Positions 8,021 to 20,077 of a DNA stretch of 64,000 nt are shown piece by piece. Made by a program: the position numbers and the translations under genes. Origin of the DNA: Deltaproteobacteria bacterium (lineage in GTDB: Bacteria; Myxococcota_A; UBA9160; UBA6930); NCBI GenBank assembly GCA_016875395.1, contig VGRF01000014.1, positions 47,655 through 111,654 of the forward strand. The letters run 5' to 3'. The stretch's first letter is position 1. Every line of letters starts with the position of its first letter. The notes beneath the pieces were generated by a model that saw only the letters and a list, made by a program, of their open reading frames with translations, was not told the origin of the DNA and did not search any database.

Positions 8021-9578
8021 CGCCCGCTCCGATCTGAGGCTCCTTCTCGGCGAGCGCGCGCATCACCTCGGGAATCGAGTCGGCGATCTCGCTGGCCAGC
8101 GCGCCGCGGCTGCCGCGACGCGACGCCACGAGATCTCCCGCCGCGCCGTGCACGAATGCGGCGAGCGTCGCTGCCTCGAACGCGGCCACCTTCTGCGCGA
8201 GCAGCGCGCCCGTGAGGCCCGCAAGCACATCGCCGGTGCCGCCCGTCCCCAACACCGGGCCGCCGGTGGGATTCACCGCGATGCGCCCGCTCGGCTCCGC
8301 GATCACGGTGCCCGCGCCCTTCAGCACCACGATCGCGCGGGTGCGCTCGGCGAGCGCGCGCGCGTGCAGCGGCCGCGACGAGTTGATCTGCTTCGGCGTG
8401 AGGCCGAGCAGCATCCCCGCCTCGCCGGGATGCGGCGTGAGGACGGTCGGCGCCCTGCGCGCCTGCAGCGCCTCGACGTGCCCCTCGAACGCGACGAGGC
8501 CGTCCGCGTCGAGCACGAGCGGCCCGGGCGCGGCGAGGGCGAAGGCGCGCAGCGCGGCGCGCGTCTCGGCGTCGCGCCCGCAGCCCGGGCCGAGCACGAG
8601 CGCGCTCCGCTCGCGCGCGAGCGCGCTGAGCGCCTGCTCGGCGTCGCGCGCGAACGTGCCGTGCTTCGACTCGGCCAGCGGCGCCGTCATCGCCTCGAGG
8701 CTCGCGCGCTGCAAGATCGCGCTCTGCGAGCGTGGGCACGCGACCGTCACGAGCCCTGCTCCGCCGCGCGCCGCGCCGCGCGCTGCGAGAGCGGCCGCGC
8801 CGGCCTTGCCGGTGGAGCCGCCCGCGATCAGCACGTGTCCGAACGTGCCCTTGTGCCCCCCGCGCGGTCGCTTCGGCAGCGCGCGCGACGCGGCGACGCG
8901 CGTCCAGCCTTCCGCGCGCGGCGCGACGCCGGGCGCCGCATCCACGATGCCGATGCGGGCCACCACGATCTCGCCCGCGAGAGACCGCGCCGGCTCCTGC
9001 GTGAGCCCGAGCTTCGGGAGACCGAGACACACCGTGACGTCCGCCTCGACCGCTGCCCCTAACACCTGGCCGCCATCCGCCTCGACGCCCGAAGGCACGT
9101 CGACCGCGAGCACTTTGCACTGCGGCCGGCTCGCGTTGATGCGCCGGATCGCGCGGGCGGCGGCGCCTGCGACCTCGCGTGCGAGGCCGGTGCCGAAGAT
9201 CGCGTCGACCAGCACGCTGCCGCGCGGCGGCGCTGCGCTCGGCTTCACGAGCGGGACGCCCGCGCGCTCGGCACGCGCGAAGTTCGCCGCAGCCTCGGGC
9301 GTGAAGCGCGCGCCGTCCCCCACTTGCGCGATCCGGACTGCCACGCCGCGCAGATGCAGCAGCCGCGCGACGACGAAGCCGTCGCCGCCATTGTTCCCCG
9401 CGCCGCAGTAACACCAGACCTCGCCGCCACGGCCGAGCAGCCGCAGCGCCTGCGCCGCGATCGCCTGGCCCGCGCTCTCCATCAGCACTTCGCCGGGCAC
9501 GCCGAGCACGTCGATCGTGTGGCGATCGAGCGCGCGCATCTCGGCGGCGGTCGCGAGGGGCCAGCGGTAGGTGAGCAT
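7992..9578 (-). CDS. nnr: bifunctional NAD(P)HX epimerase/dehydratase
   Basis: Repairs hydrated NAD(P)H: the N-terminal domain epimerises NAD(P)HX and the C-terminal domain dehydrates the S form with ADP or ATP. The chosen ATG at 9578 gives 528 residues. The N-terminal YjeF_N domain has AGNNGGDG and VDAIFGTGL; the C-terminal ribokinase-like domain has KGTFGHVLIAGGS, LTPHPGEA and the catalytic NPTGGPVLGTGGTGD loop. A longer open frame continues upstream to 10280 but that part is antisense to glmM and has no family similarity. Single-gene fusion of both activities is the usual bacterial form. Confidence 0.95.
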   Translation of the reverse strand: MLTYRWPLATAAEMRALDRHTIDVLGVPGEVLMESAGQAIAAQALRLLGRGGEVWCYCGAGNNGGDGFVVARLLHLRGVAVRIAQVGDGARFTPEAAANFARAERAGVPLVKPSAAPPRGSVLVDAIFGTGLAREVAGAAARAIRRINASRPQCKVLAVDVPSGVEADGGQVLGAAVEADVTVCLGLPKLGLTQEPARSLAGEIVVARIGIVDAAPGVAPRAEGWTRVAASRALPKRPRGGHKGTFGHVLIAGGSTGKAGAAALAARGAARGGAGLVTVACPRSQSAILQRASLEAMTAPLAESKHGTFARDAEQALSALARERSALVLGPGCGRDAETRAALRAFALAAPGPLVLDADGLVAFEGHVEALQARRAPTVLTPHPGEAGMLLGLTPKQINSSRPLHARALAERTRAIVVLKGAGTVIAEPSGRIAVNPTGGPVLGTGGTGDVLAGLTGALLAQKVAAFEAATLAAFVHGAAGDLVASRRGSRGALASEIADSIPEVMRALAEKEPQIGAGDAIRFPEPR

Positions 9579-9673
9579 GCGAGACCCGTAGCGGAGTGAA
9601 CGGCCGGAAGCGCGAAGTTCCGCAGCTGCGCGGGCCTCTGGGCAGCGCCCGCCCGCTTGCGGCGCTGCGGGCT

Positions 9674-11034
<1,361 letters not shown>

Positions 11035-11038
<4 letters not shown>

Positions 11039-11715
11039 CGATTCCTTCTCCGGGTCGCGGGCGGCTCGGGCTCGTGCGGCGGAGCCGGCAGAATCTCGAC
11101 GCGCACTTTCAGCTCCTGCTTGGGCTCGATCCATGCGTTCTGACCGAGCGCCGCTGCGCTGACGGCTCGCTCGAACGACGCGGTCGCTCCCGACACGTCG
11201 ATCATTTCGGTCAGCACCTCGCCCAACCGGAGCACTTCGGACTCTGCGCCGGTCACCAGCACGCGCCGCGGCGTTACCGCGACCTCGCCCAACACGAAGC
11301 CATCGGCGGGCTTGCCGGCCACGTTCGCCCGCACCGTCATGCGCCGCGAGATGCGCGGCTCGAGCGTGAACTCGAGCTGCGTCGGCGAGCGGCTCACGAT
11401 CTGCGCGCCGCGGCCGACGTCGAATTGCGTGAGGTCGACTTCCTTCGCGATCACGCCGGCCTTCGCTTCGCTCAGATTGACCGAGTACTCGAGATCCGGC
11501 GGCACGTTGCGCAGCGCCACGCGACTGCCGCGCACGCGGATGTCGACGGCGTCCGAGGACCGCGCCGTGAGGATCAAGTCGTCGGGAATCTGTGCAGCCA
11601 CGACGGGGATGTCGAAGCCGCGCTCTTGCGTGGCCGTGCTCTGCGAGAAGCCCCACAACAACATGGCCATGAACAGCGCGAGCGCGGCGAGGCGAACGTC
11701 GATGAGGCGCGTCAC
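11035..11715 (-). CDS. cdaR: YbbR/CdaR-like regulator of diadenylate cyclase
   Basis: Membrane-anchored extracytoplasmic protein with YbbR repeats. From the GTG at 11715 it is 226 residues: a short cytoplasmic N-terminus, one membrane helix (RLAALALFMAMLLWGFS), then beta-rich repeats such as VDIRVRGSRVALRNV and VTPRRVLVTGAESEV, ending in a proline-rich tail. The GTG overlaps the cdaA stop as GTGA, and its own stop overlaps the glmM start as ATGA. Its place between cdaA and glmM, more than sequence, identifies it as CdaR. Confidence 0.88.
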
Positions 11716-12581
11716 GGGCGCGCCGTCCGCGTTTCGGACTCGCCCTCGGCGTCGTCCGGCTTCTCTTCGCGCTCCTCGGGTCCGCGCGCGAAGGCGTCCC
11801 ACAGCGCGACGCGCAGGCGCGCTGGATCGATCTGCGTGACGAGCTCGCCGCCTTGCGCGAGCGAGATCGCGGAAGTCTCCTCGCTCACCACCACCGCAAT
11901 CGCGTCGCTCTCTTCGGTGATGCCGAGCGCCGCGCGGTGTCGCGTGCCGACGCCTTCCGGCAGCTCGGTGCGAAGCGTGAGCGGAAGAATGCAGCTCGCG
12001 TGCGAGATGCGGCCGTGCGAGATCACGACCGCGCCGTCGTGCAGGGGCGAGGTGGGGAGAAAGAGCGAGACGACGAGGTCCTTCGAGACCGCGGCGTCGA
12101 GCGGGCTACCGCCTTCCATCAAGTCTTCGAGGCGGGTCTCGCGCTCGAACACGACCAGCCCGCCGATGCGCCGCCGCACGAGCTCGGCGCACGCGCGCAC
12201 CACCTCCTCGACCACCCGCGACTCCTCGCGCTCCGCGAAGCGCGGCGAGAGCCCGCGCCCGACCCGCGCGAGCGCGCGGCGGATGTCGTTCTGGAACAGG
12301 ATCACGACGATCAGCACCGCGGCGCCGACGAAGTTGTCGAGCAGCCACGTCACCGTGTTCAGCTCGGCGGCGTCGGCGAGCACGCGCACGCCCATCAAGA
12401 GGCCGAGGCCCGCGAGCACCTGCATCGCGCGTGTGCCGCGGATGAGGATCAGCACCCAGTAGATGGCGAGCGCCACGAGCACGATGTCGAGCGTGTCGCG
12501 CACCGGCTCGTAGCTCGTCTCGAGGAAGGCGCGCAGCTCGGCGAGCTGCCCCATCACGAGATCGCGCAGCGCCTCGATCAT
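11712..12581 (-). CDS. cdaA: diadenylate cyclase CdaA
   Basis: Makes cyclic di-AMP from two ATP at the inner membrane. From the ATG at 12581 the protein has 289 residues: three hydrophobic helices within about 1-100, then the DisA_N/DAC catalytic domain with DGA at 182-184 and the RHR motif at 214-216, both needed for catalysis. The C-terminal 25 residues are charged and disordered-looking. Start codon overlaps the folP stop (ATGA) and its stop overlaps cdaR. This predicts c-di-AMP signalling in this organism; no receptor or phosphodiesterase is recognised in the window apart from the DHH-like protein at 31.3 kb, whose substrate is unknown. Confidence 0.95.
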   Translation of the reverse strand: MIEALRDLVMGQLAELRAFLETSYEPVRDTLDIVLVALAIYWVLILIRGTRAMQVLAGLGLLMGVRVLADAAELNTVTWLLDNFVGAAVLIVVILFQNDIRRALARVGRGLSPRFAEREESRVVEEVVRACAELVRRRIGGLVVFERETRLEDLMEGGSPLDAAVSKDLVVSLFLPTSPLHDGAVVISHGRISHASCILPLTLRTELPEGVGTRHRAALGITEESDAIAVVVSEETSAISLAQGGELVTQIDPARLRVALWDAFARGPEEREEKPDDAEGESETRTARP

Positions 12582-13465
12582 CGTCGCGCCTCCCGCAGCG
12601 CGAGCGCGACCTGCGCGGCGATGCGTGCGCCGGCGACATCGTGCACGCGCACTGCGTCGGCGCCGGCGAACACCGCGACGGCGCACGCAGCGTGCGTCGA
12701 GAGATCGCGGCGGGCGGGAACCGGCTCGCTCGTCAGCTCGCCGAGGAACGCCTTGCGCGAGGGCCCGACGAGAATGGGGACGCCGAGCCGCGCGCGGAAC
12801 CGCTCGACGTTCGCGAGCAACGCGAGGTTGTGCGCGGTGCGCTTGCCGAAGCCGATGCCGGGGTCCGCGACGATGCGCTCGCGCGCGATCCCCGCGGCCT
12901 CGGCGCGCGCGATCGCGGCGGCGAGCTCGTCTCCCACTTCGGCGACGACGTCCCCGAACGCGATGTCGCGCATCATCGTCGCGGGCTGCCCGCGCAGGTG
13001 CCCGAGGATCACGAGCGCGCCTCGCTGCGCCGCGACGCGCAGCAGCGCGGCGTCGGCGCCGCCGCTCACGTCGTTCACGATGCAGGCGCCCGCGTCGAGC
13101 GCAGCCTCTGCGACCTCTGCGCGCCGCGTGTCGATCGAGATCGGCGCGCCGAGCTCCTTCGCGAGCGCCTCGACCACGGGCCGCGTGCGCGCGATCTCTT
13201 CCACGGTTGTTACGGGCTGCGCGCCCGGCCGCGTCGACTCGCCACCCACGTCGAGGACGTGCGCGCCGGCCGCGAGCTGTGCGCGGGCCCCGGCGAGAGC
13301 GGCAGCGAGGTCCGCGAAGCGCCCGCCATCGGAGAACGAGTCGGGCGTGACGTTGAGCACGCCGAGAATCGTCACGCGGTCGCGATGGAACAGCTCGGTG
13401 GTGCGCCCGGTCGACGAGGGACGCTCGCGCTCGTGGCTCTCAGGTTTTGCGGACTTCGAGGCCAC
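12578..13465 (-). CDS. folP: dihydropteroate synthase
   Basis: Condenses 4-aminobenzoate with the pterin pyrophosphate in folate synthesis. The 295-residue protein has the signature LNVTPDSFSDGG, the DVGGESTRPGA loop and a terminal ARIAAQVALALREA helix. The first 28 residues are a non-conserved charged leader. The start is GTG at 13465. Its only ribosome site is a GGAG eight bases upstream that is supplied by a dispersed repeat (13458-13501), so the repeat probably provides both the translation signal and the first codons. Overlaps cdaA by ATGA. Confidence 0.95.
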   Translation of the reverse strand: MASKSAKPESHERERPSSTGRTTELFHRDRVTILGVLNVTPDSFSDGGRFADLAAALAGARAQLAAGAHVLDVGGESTRPGAQPVTTVEEIARTRPVVEALAKELGAPISIDTRRAEVAEAALDAGACIVNDVSGGADAALLRVAAQRGALVILGHLRGQPATMMRDIAFGDVVAEVGDELAAAIARAEAAGIARERIVADPGIGFGKRTAHNLALLANVERFRARLGVPILVGPSRKAFLGELTSEPVPARRDLSTHAACAVAVFAGADAVRVHDVAGARIAAQVALALREARR

Positions 13466-13501
13466 TGTTCGATCTCCGCTCGGCTTCGCCTCGCTGCGCG
13501 C
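13458..13501 (-). repeat. 44-bp dispersed repeat carrying the folP ribosome site
   Basis: This element matches the one at 57346-57389 at 41 of 44 positions. A 28-base core ending in GCCGAGCGGAG is identical to the one at 47981-48008. Read on the minus strand it ends in CGGAG, eight bases, then GTGGCCTC, and that GTG is the folP start. It fills most of the 40-bp gap between ftsH and folP. Confidence 0.75.
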
Positions 13502-13505
13502 CCTG

Positions 13506-15449
<1,944 letters not shown>

Positions 15450-15523
15450 CGCCGCTCCCTAAGCGTGGAGTGAGTGGCGCAGAGCGCCGGGCGCGTGTCG
15501 AAAAGCCGAAGAATTGAGCGAGA

Positions 15524-16573
15524 CTAGCAGCGCGAGTCGCGGCTGCCTGAGCGCTCGAGCCAGCAGCGCTCGCGCTCGGCACGCAGGCACAGGCCGAGCG
15601 GCAGCGTGAGCCGCGCGCCCGGACGCGCTGCGCGTGCGAAAGAGAGCGAGCGCTCGATCTGTGCGCGCGAGACATCGCGCGCGCCGCCCAGCGCACGCAG
15701 CGCCTCGCGCACGAGCCGCCGCGCCAGCGCATCGGGCAACGCCCGCAGGCCCGCGCGCTCGATCGAGAGCGCGGTGTCGCCTCGCGCGATCAGGCGCTCT
15801 GCTTCGCGCGCAACTTGCTCGTCGATCCACTCCGACTCCTTCCGCTGCGCTTCGGCCATTTGGCCGACGGCCCTGAGCCATTCGGGATTCAGCTGCGCCG
15901 CCGTCTGCGAGAGCCCGCTGGTGCGCAGCCGCCCGCGCGCGTAGTGCGGATCACGATTGCTCCCGTCCTCGCGCCAGGAGAGACCCCACTCGCTCGCGGC
16001 GCGTTCGATCTGCGCACGCGAGACGCCGAGCAGCGGGCGCACGACGAGTCCGTCCGCACTGCGCTCGGGAATGCCGCCCATGCCCGCCGGGCTCGCGCCG
16101 CGGAAGAGGCGCATCAGCACGGTCTCGGCTTGGTCGTCGAGTGTGTGCGCCGTCGCGATGACGTCGCAGCGCAGCTCGCTCGCGATCTCGCGCAGCGCGG
16201 CGTGGCGCAGCTTGCGCGCGGCCTCCTGCAGCGTGGGCCGCGCGCGCGAGGCGACTCCTTCGCGCAGCGCACGCGGCGCGACCGACCTCGCCGCGAACGC
16301 GACGCCGAGGTGCTTCGCGAGATCCGCCGCGCAGGCCTCGTCCGCGTCCGACTCCGCGCCGCGCAGGCCGTGGTTCACGTGCCCCGCGGCGAGCGCGAGT
16401 CCGCGCTGCGCCGCGATCTCAGCCAGTGCGCGCAAGAGCGTGCACGAGTCGACGCCGCCCGAGATCGCGACGAGCACGCGCGCGCCCCGCAGCGCGAGCG
16501 CGTCGCAGGACGCTGCGAGCGCGTCGAGCACCTCGCTCGCCGCGGCCCGCGTGGCGCGCCTACTCGAGCGCAC
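15524..16573 (-). CDS. tilS: tRNA(Ile)-lysidine synthetase
   Basis: Adds lysine to C34 of tRNA-Ile with a CAU anticodon, so that it reads AUA. The 349-residue protein has the PP-loop SGGVDS at about 38-43, the HVNHGLRG motif, the HTLDDQAETVLMRLFRG motif and the GMGGIPE segment. It is shorter than the roughly 430-residue E. coli enzyme, with a reduced C-terminal domain, as in several other phyla. Start is GTG at 16573, inside the last 14 bp of the MaoC-type gene. It precedes ftsH, the usual order. Confidence 0.93.
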   Translation of the reverse strand: MRSSRRATRAAASEVLDALAASCDALALRGARVLVAISGGVDSCTLLRALAEIAAQRGLALAAGHVNHGLRGAESDADEACAADLAKHLGVAFAARSVAPRALREGVASRARPTLQEAARKLRHAALREIASELRCDVIATAHTLDDQAETVLMRLFRGASPAGMGGIPERSADGLVVRPLLGVSRAQIERAASEWGLSWREDGSNRDPHYARGRLRTSGLSQTAAQLNPEWLRAVGQMAEAQRKESEWIDEQVAREAERLIARGDTALSIERAGLRALPDALARRLVREALRALGGARDVSRAQIERSLSFARAARPGARLTLPLGLCLRAERERCWLERSGSRDSRC

Positions 16574-17423
16574 TCGCCTCGCCGAGCAGCACGCGCGTGC
16601 CGTCCTGCTTGTCCACCCACACCTCGCAGTGCACGCGCGTGCGGGTGCCCTCCGCAGTGCGCCCCGCCTCGCGCCCGTACGCGGTGAGCGTCTCGTCCAC
16701 CCACACCACGTTGGTCAGCTTGAGCGACATCTTTCCGCCGCGCAGGAAGCCCTCGCCGAAGCGATCGAGCATGACCTGCGCGGCAAAGCACGTCGTCATC
16801 ATTCCCTGCACGACGATGTTCGGGAAGCCGAGCTTCTTCGCCTGCTCGCGGTCGGTGTGATAGTTCGCGCCCGGCCCAGAGAACATCCAGCAGCGGCGCT
16901 GATCGATGCGCTTGGTCACGCTCGTCAGGTCGACGCCGGTCGCGGTGGGAAAGGCCGCGCGCGGCTCCTTCGCCTGCGCGGTCTTCTCGTCCACGACGAA
17001 CGCGCCGCTCGCGGGCTTCTCTTGCTTCGGCGGCAGGAACGACTGGTGCGTGCGTCCGCGCACGTAGAGCTCGAGCGTGCTCGCGTCCAGCACGTCGGTC
17101 TCGTTCACGACGTAGTCGCGCCCGCGCTTCGCGTAGCGCTCGACGATGGTGCTGCGCGTGCGCACGCGCGCCCCAATAGGAATCGGCGCGAACAGCTCCC
17201 AGTCCTGCCGCCCGTGCAAATTTCCGAACAGGTTCTTCAGGTACCACTGGCCCACGTGCTTGTAACACTCGCTGTGGTGCAGCAGCGGCGGCGCCCACTT
17301 CGCGTAGAGCGGGCTGTGGTCGTCGAGGGCGTCCGCGTAAAGCGCGACGACCTCGGGCGTGATGTCGTAGCTGTTCGAGCCGCAGTGGCGGCCGACGAAG
17401 GCCGGCTCTCCGAGAAGGTTCAT
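16560..17423 (-). CDS. MaoC/FAS1-like double-hotdog dehydratase
   Basis: 287 residues with two hotdog-type halves: an N-terminal part with SYDITPEVVALYADALDD, resembling the FAS1-like dehydratase region, and a C-terminal MaoC-type half with DQRRCWMFSGP and YHTDREQAKKLGF followed by NIVVQGMMT. The family hydrates 2-enoyl-CoA or acts on related thioesters. Substrate cannot be told. It overlaps tilS at its 3' end and is divergent, 125 bp away, from an acyl-CoA synthetase gene, with which it may share a pathway. ATG start. Confidence 0.8.
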   Translation of the reverse strand: MNLLGEPAFVGRHCGSNSYDITPEVVALYADALDDHSPLYAKWAPPLLHHSECYKHVGQWYLKNLFGNLHGRQDWELFAPIPIGARVRTRSTIVERYAKRGRDYVVNETDVLDASTLELYVRGRTHQSFLPPKQEKPASGAFVVDEKTAQAKEPRAAFPTATGVDLTSVTKRIDQRRCWMFSGPGANYHTDREQAKKLGFPNIVVQGMMTTCFAAQVMLDRFGEGFLRGGKMSLKLTNVVWVDETLTAYGREAGRTAEGTRTRVHCEVWVDKQDGTRVLLGEASALE

Positions 17424-17548
17424 GCGTGGACCTCGCTGCGTGTGCGATCACGATAGACCGCGCGCCGCCGCGTTTGCGGGGGCGAAGGGCGCAAGGCGAG
17501 GCCGGGCCGCTTGACTTCGCGGTTCGGGTCCAGCAGAACGCGCGCGCC

Positions 17549-19111
17549 ATGACGCAATCCGACAGCTCGCGCTCGCGCGCCCACAACTGCGCGCGCTGGA
17601 TCGCGGAGCGCGCGCGCTCGCAGCCGCGGCAGCTCGCGGTTGCGGACCCGTGGCGGCGGCTCGACTACGCCGGGTTCGAGGAGCGCATCCAGCGCGCTGC
17701 AGGCGTGCTCGCGGCGGCAGGTGTCGCGCGCGGCGAGCGCGTGGCGCTGCTGCTCGGCAATCGCAGCGCCACGCTCGAGCTGGTGTTCGCGTGCGCCCGG
17801 CTCGGCGCAATCGCGGCGCCGCTGAACTCGCGCCTCGCGCCGCCCGAAGTCGCGCAGCTGCTCGGCGACTGCCGGCCGCGCGTGTTCGCGTACGAGGCGT
17901 CACTCGCAGCGGGCGCAAAGGCCGCGCTCGCCCAGAGCGGCATCGCCTGCGCGCTCGCGATGCCGGTCGGCGGCGACGACGACGCCTACGAGCACGCGCT
18001 CGCGAGCGCGGCGCCGCACGCGGAGATCGCGGAGGCCTCGCCCGAGGACGCGATGATCCTCATGTACACGTCGGGCACGACCGGCGTGCCGAAGGGCGCG
18101 CTCCTCCCGCAGCGCAAGACGCTCTTCAATTGCCTCAACGCCCAGCTCTTCTTCGAGCTCACGCGCCGCGACGTCGTGCTCGTCGCCGTCCCGCTCTTCC
18201 ACTCCTTCGGCCTGAAGATCCTCTCGCTGCCCGCGCTCTACGCCGGCGCGAGCGTGATCCTGCAAGGCCACTTCGACGCGGCCGACACCTGGCGCAGCGT
18301 CGCGCGCGAGCGCGTCACGCTGATGGGCGGCGTGCCCACGATGTTCCGCGCGCTCGGCGAAGCCTTCGACCGCGACGAGCCCGACGTGTCCTCGCTGCGC
18401 TTCCTCTTCACCGCGGGCGCCGCGATCCCCGTCGAGCAGATCCACGCCTTCGAGCGCCGTGGCCTCGTGCTGAAGCAAGGCTTCGGGCAAACCGAGACCT
18501 CGATCCTGTGCTGCCTCGACGCGCAGGACGCCACGCGCAAAGCCGGCAGCGTGGGCCGCCCCGTGCTGCACGCCGAGCTGCGCATCGTGCGCAGCGAGAC
18601 GCTCGCCCTCGCGCCGGACTCCTGGCGCGACTGCGCGCCGGGCGAGACCGGCGAGATCGTCGTGCGCGGCCCCATCACGATGCTCGGCTACTGGGAGCGC
18701 CCCGAGGCCAGCGCGGAGACCCTTCGCGCGGGCGGCTGGCTCGTGACCGGCGACCTCGGCGCCTTCGACGCCGAAGGCTTCGTCACGCTCACCGGCCGCT
18801 CGAAGGACATGTTCATCAGCGGCGGCGAGAACGTGTACCCGCGCCAAGTCGAAGCCACGTACGAAGCGCACTCCGACATCGTCGAGATCGCCGTGGTCGG
18901 CATCCCCGACGCGAAGTGGGGCGAAGTCGGCCGCGCCTACGTCGCGCTCCGCAGCGGCGCGAAGCTCGACGAGCAAGCCCTCATCATCTGGGGCCGCGAA
19001 CGCCTCGCCACGTTCAAGGTGCCGCGCAGCTTCGTGCAGGTGAACGAGCTGCCCCGCACGGCCAGCGGCAAAGTGCAGAAGTTCAAGTTGTTAGGCGCGA
19101 CCGAGGGCTGA
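17549..19111 (+). CDS. acyl-CoA synthetase (AMP-forming)
   Basis: Activates a carboxylic acid to its acyl-CoA through an acyl-adenylate. From the ATG at 17549 it is 520 residues, with the P-loop YTSGTTGVPKG, the GFGQTETS adenine-binding motif, the WLVTGDLGAFD hinge region and the C-terminal catalytic lysine in PRTASGKVQK. It lacks an obvious membrane-anchoring N-terminus. A longer frame to 17426 adds only a low-complexity leader. The family fits medium or long-chain fatty acids or aromatic acids; the substrate is not identifiable. Confidence 0.92.
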   Translation: MTQSDSSRSRAHNCARWIAERARSQPRQLAVADPWRRLDYAGFEERIQRAAGVLAAAGVARGERVALLLGNRSATLELVFACARLGAIAAPLNSRLAPPEVAQLLGDCRPRVFAYEASLAAGAKAALAQSGIACALAMPVGGDDDAYEHALASAAPHAEIAEASPEDAMILMYTSGTTGVPKGALLPQRKTLFNCLNAQLFFELTRRDVVLVAVPLFHSFGLKILSLPALYAGASVILQGHFDAADTWRSVARERVTLMGGVPTMFRALGEAFDRDEPDVSSLRFLFTAGAAIPVEQIHAFERRGLVLKQGFGQTETSILCCLDAQDATRKAGSVGRPVLHAELRIVRSETLALAPDSWRDCAPGETGEIVVRGPITMLGYWERPEASAETLRAGGWLVTGDLGAFDAEGFVTLTGRSKDMFISGGENVYPRQVEATYEAHSDIVEIAVVGIPDAKWGEVGRAYVALRSGAKLDEQALIIWGRERLATFKVPRSFVQVNELPRTASGKVQKFKLLGATEG

Positions 19112-19151
19112 TCGACCGCGCCGAGCTGAGCGGCAACGCACCCCGCCCCCA

Positions 19152-19187
19152 AGCGCCACCGCAGATCGCGCTCAACTCGGTGGCGCT
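19152..19187 (+). terminator. inverted repeat after the acyl-CoA synthetase gene
   Basis: Perfect 10-bp arms AGCGCCACCG and CGGTGGCGCT enclose a 16-base loop, 41 bases past the stop codon. A smaller CCCGC-CAA-GCGGG hairpin follows near 19234. Neither has a T-run, so at most this is a rho-assisted or transcript-end structure. The rest of 19112-19267 shows no gene. Confidence 0.35.
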
Positions 19188-19267
19188 CTGCCTCCCGCAA
19201 GCGGCCCGAGCGGCGAAGCCGCTCAGGCCGCGCGCAGCCCGCCAAGCGGGCGGAGCTCGCAACGAAC

Positions 19268-19343
19268 TGGTGGCGGTGCCCGGACTCGAACCGGGGACAC
19301 GCGGCTTATGAAACCGCTGCTCTACCGACTGAGCTACACCGCC
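19268..19343 (-). tRNA. tRNA-Met (CAT anticodon)
   Basis: 76 bases including an encoded CCA. Acceptor arms GGCGGTG/CACCGCC pair fully. The D arm is GCTC/GAGC; the anticodon stem GCGGT/GCCGC holds the loop TTCATAA, giving anticodon CAT; the T arm is CCCGG-TTCGAGT-CCGGG. It has a paired first acceptor base, unlike initiator tRNA, so it is elongator Met. A tRNA-Ile read by TilS also has CAT and cannot be fully excluded, but the acceptor and anticodon arms resemble elongator Met. Confidence 0.93.
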
Positions 19344-19354
19344 CCAAGAGAAAC

Positions 19355-19954
19355 CTAATTCGTGCTCGGGCTCCCCGCCGTCGCAGTCGCGCCGCGCGCT
19401 TCGAGCGCCTCGATGCGCGACTTCAGCGCCGCAAGCTCTGCCTGAACGTCGACCGTGGGCGCGACCGGCAGTGCGGCGTTCGCCGCCGCTGCGCCGCCGC
19501 GAATGTGCGCGCCCATGCGCGTCACCACGTTGTCGAGCCGCGGGATCAGCTCGCTGAGAGCGCCCGCGTGCACGAAGACCGAGCGCGGCCCTGCGCTGCC
19601 GGCGGACTCGACGGGGATGCAGCGCAGGTCGAGGCTCGCGCCCTCGCCGAAGCGCGTGAAGGAGCCGTACACGACCCAGCTCGCGCCGGCGGCGCGGCCC
19701 GCGGTCCGCGCGGCGTCCGCGTCCGCGGTCGCGGCGCTCGCATCGTCGACGCGCAGCGCCGAGACGCCGGCTTGCTGGCTGAGCCGCGAGGTGAGCATTT
19801 CCGAAATGCCCGCGCGGAGATACGCCGATTCCTCGATGGAGTGGATCACCACCGGCAGCACCGCCACGCGGGCGACTTCCTGGGCGCTCGCGGCGAGCGC
19901 GAGCGCAGTCGCGGCGAGGGCGATCGAGAGGGCGCGCAGCAGTCTGCAGGTCAT
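19355..19954 (-). CDS. secreted TolB-like/CsgG-like N-domain protein
   Basis: 199 residues with a clear signal peptide (LLRALSIALAATALALAASAQ). The next part (VARVAVLPVVIHSIEESAYLR, then GISEMLTSRLSQ) resembles the alpha/beta fold found at the start of CsgG, FlgO and many FG-GAP repeat proteins, which ends around VVYGSFTRFG. The C-terminal 35 residues form a short coiled-coil-like helix (ELAALKSRIEALEARG). No beta-propeller follows, so it is a free-standing periplasmic domain. Function unknown. It lies 11 bp from the tRNA gene on the same strand. Confidence 0.65.
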   Translation of the reverse strand: MTCRLLRALSIALAATALALAASAQEVARVAVLPVVIHSIEESAYLRAGISEMLTSRLSQQAGVSALRVDDASAATADADAARTAGRAAGASWVVYGSFTRFGEGASLDLRCIPVESAGSAGPRSVFVHAGALSELIPRLDNVVTRMGAHIRGGAAAANAALPVAPTVDVQAELAALKSRIEALEARGATATAGSPSTN

Positions 19955-20077
19955 CGGCGTCGGATCTCCGCCGCGCCTTTCCTGAACGGCCGACGCGGAA
20001 GCTGGGCTCTTCTATCTGAGTGGAAACTCGCGGGCAAGGTGCCCGGCGCGATCAGGCGCGGCGGGCTCCGCAGGAAT

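Noticed and set aside
19257..19311. Short protein-like reading (LVAVPGLEPGTRGL) at the end of a plus-strand frame
   Set aside because: It is the translated complement of the tRNA-Met gene.
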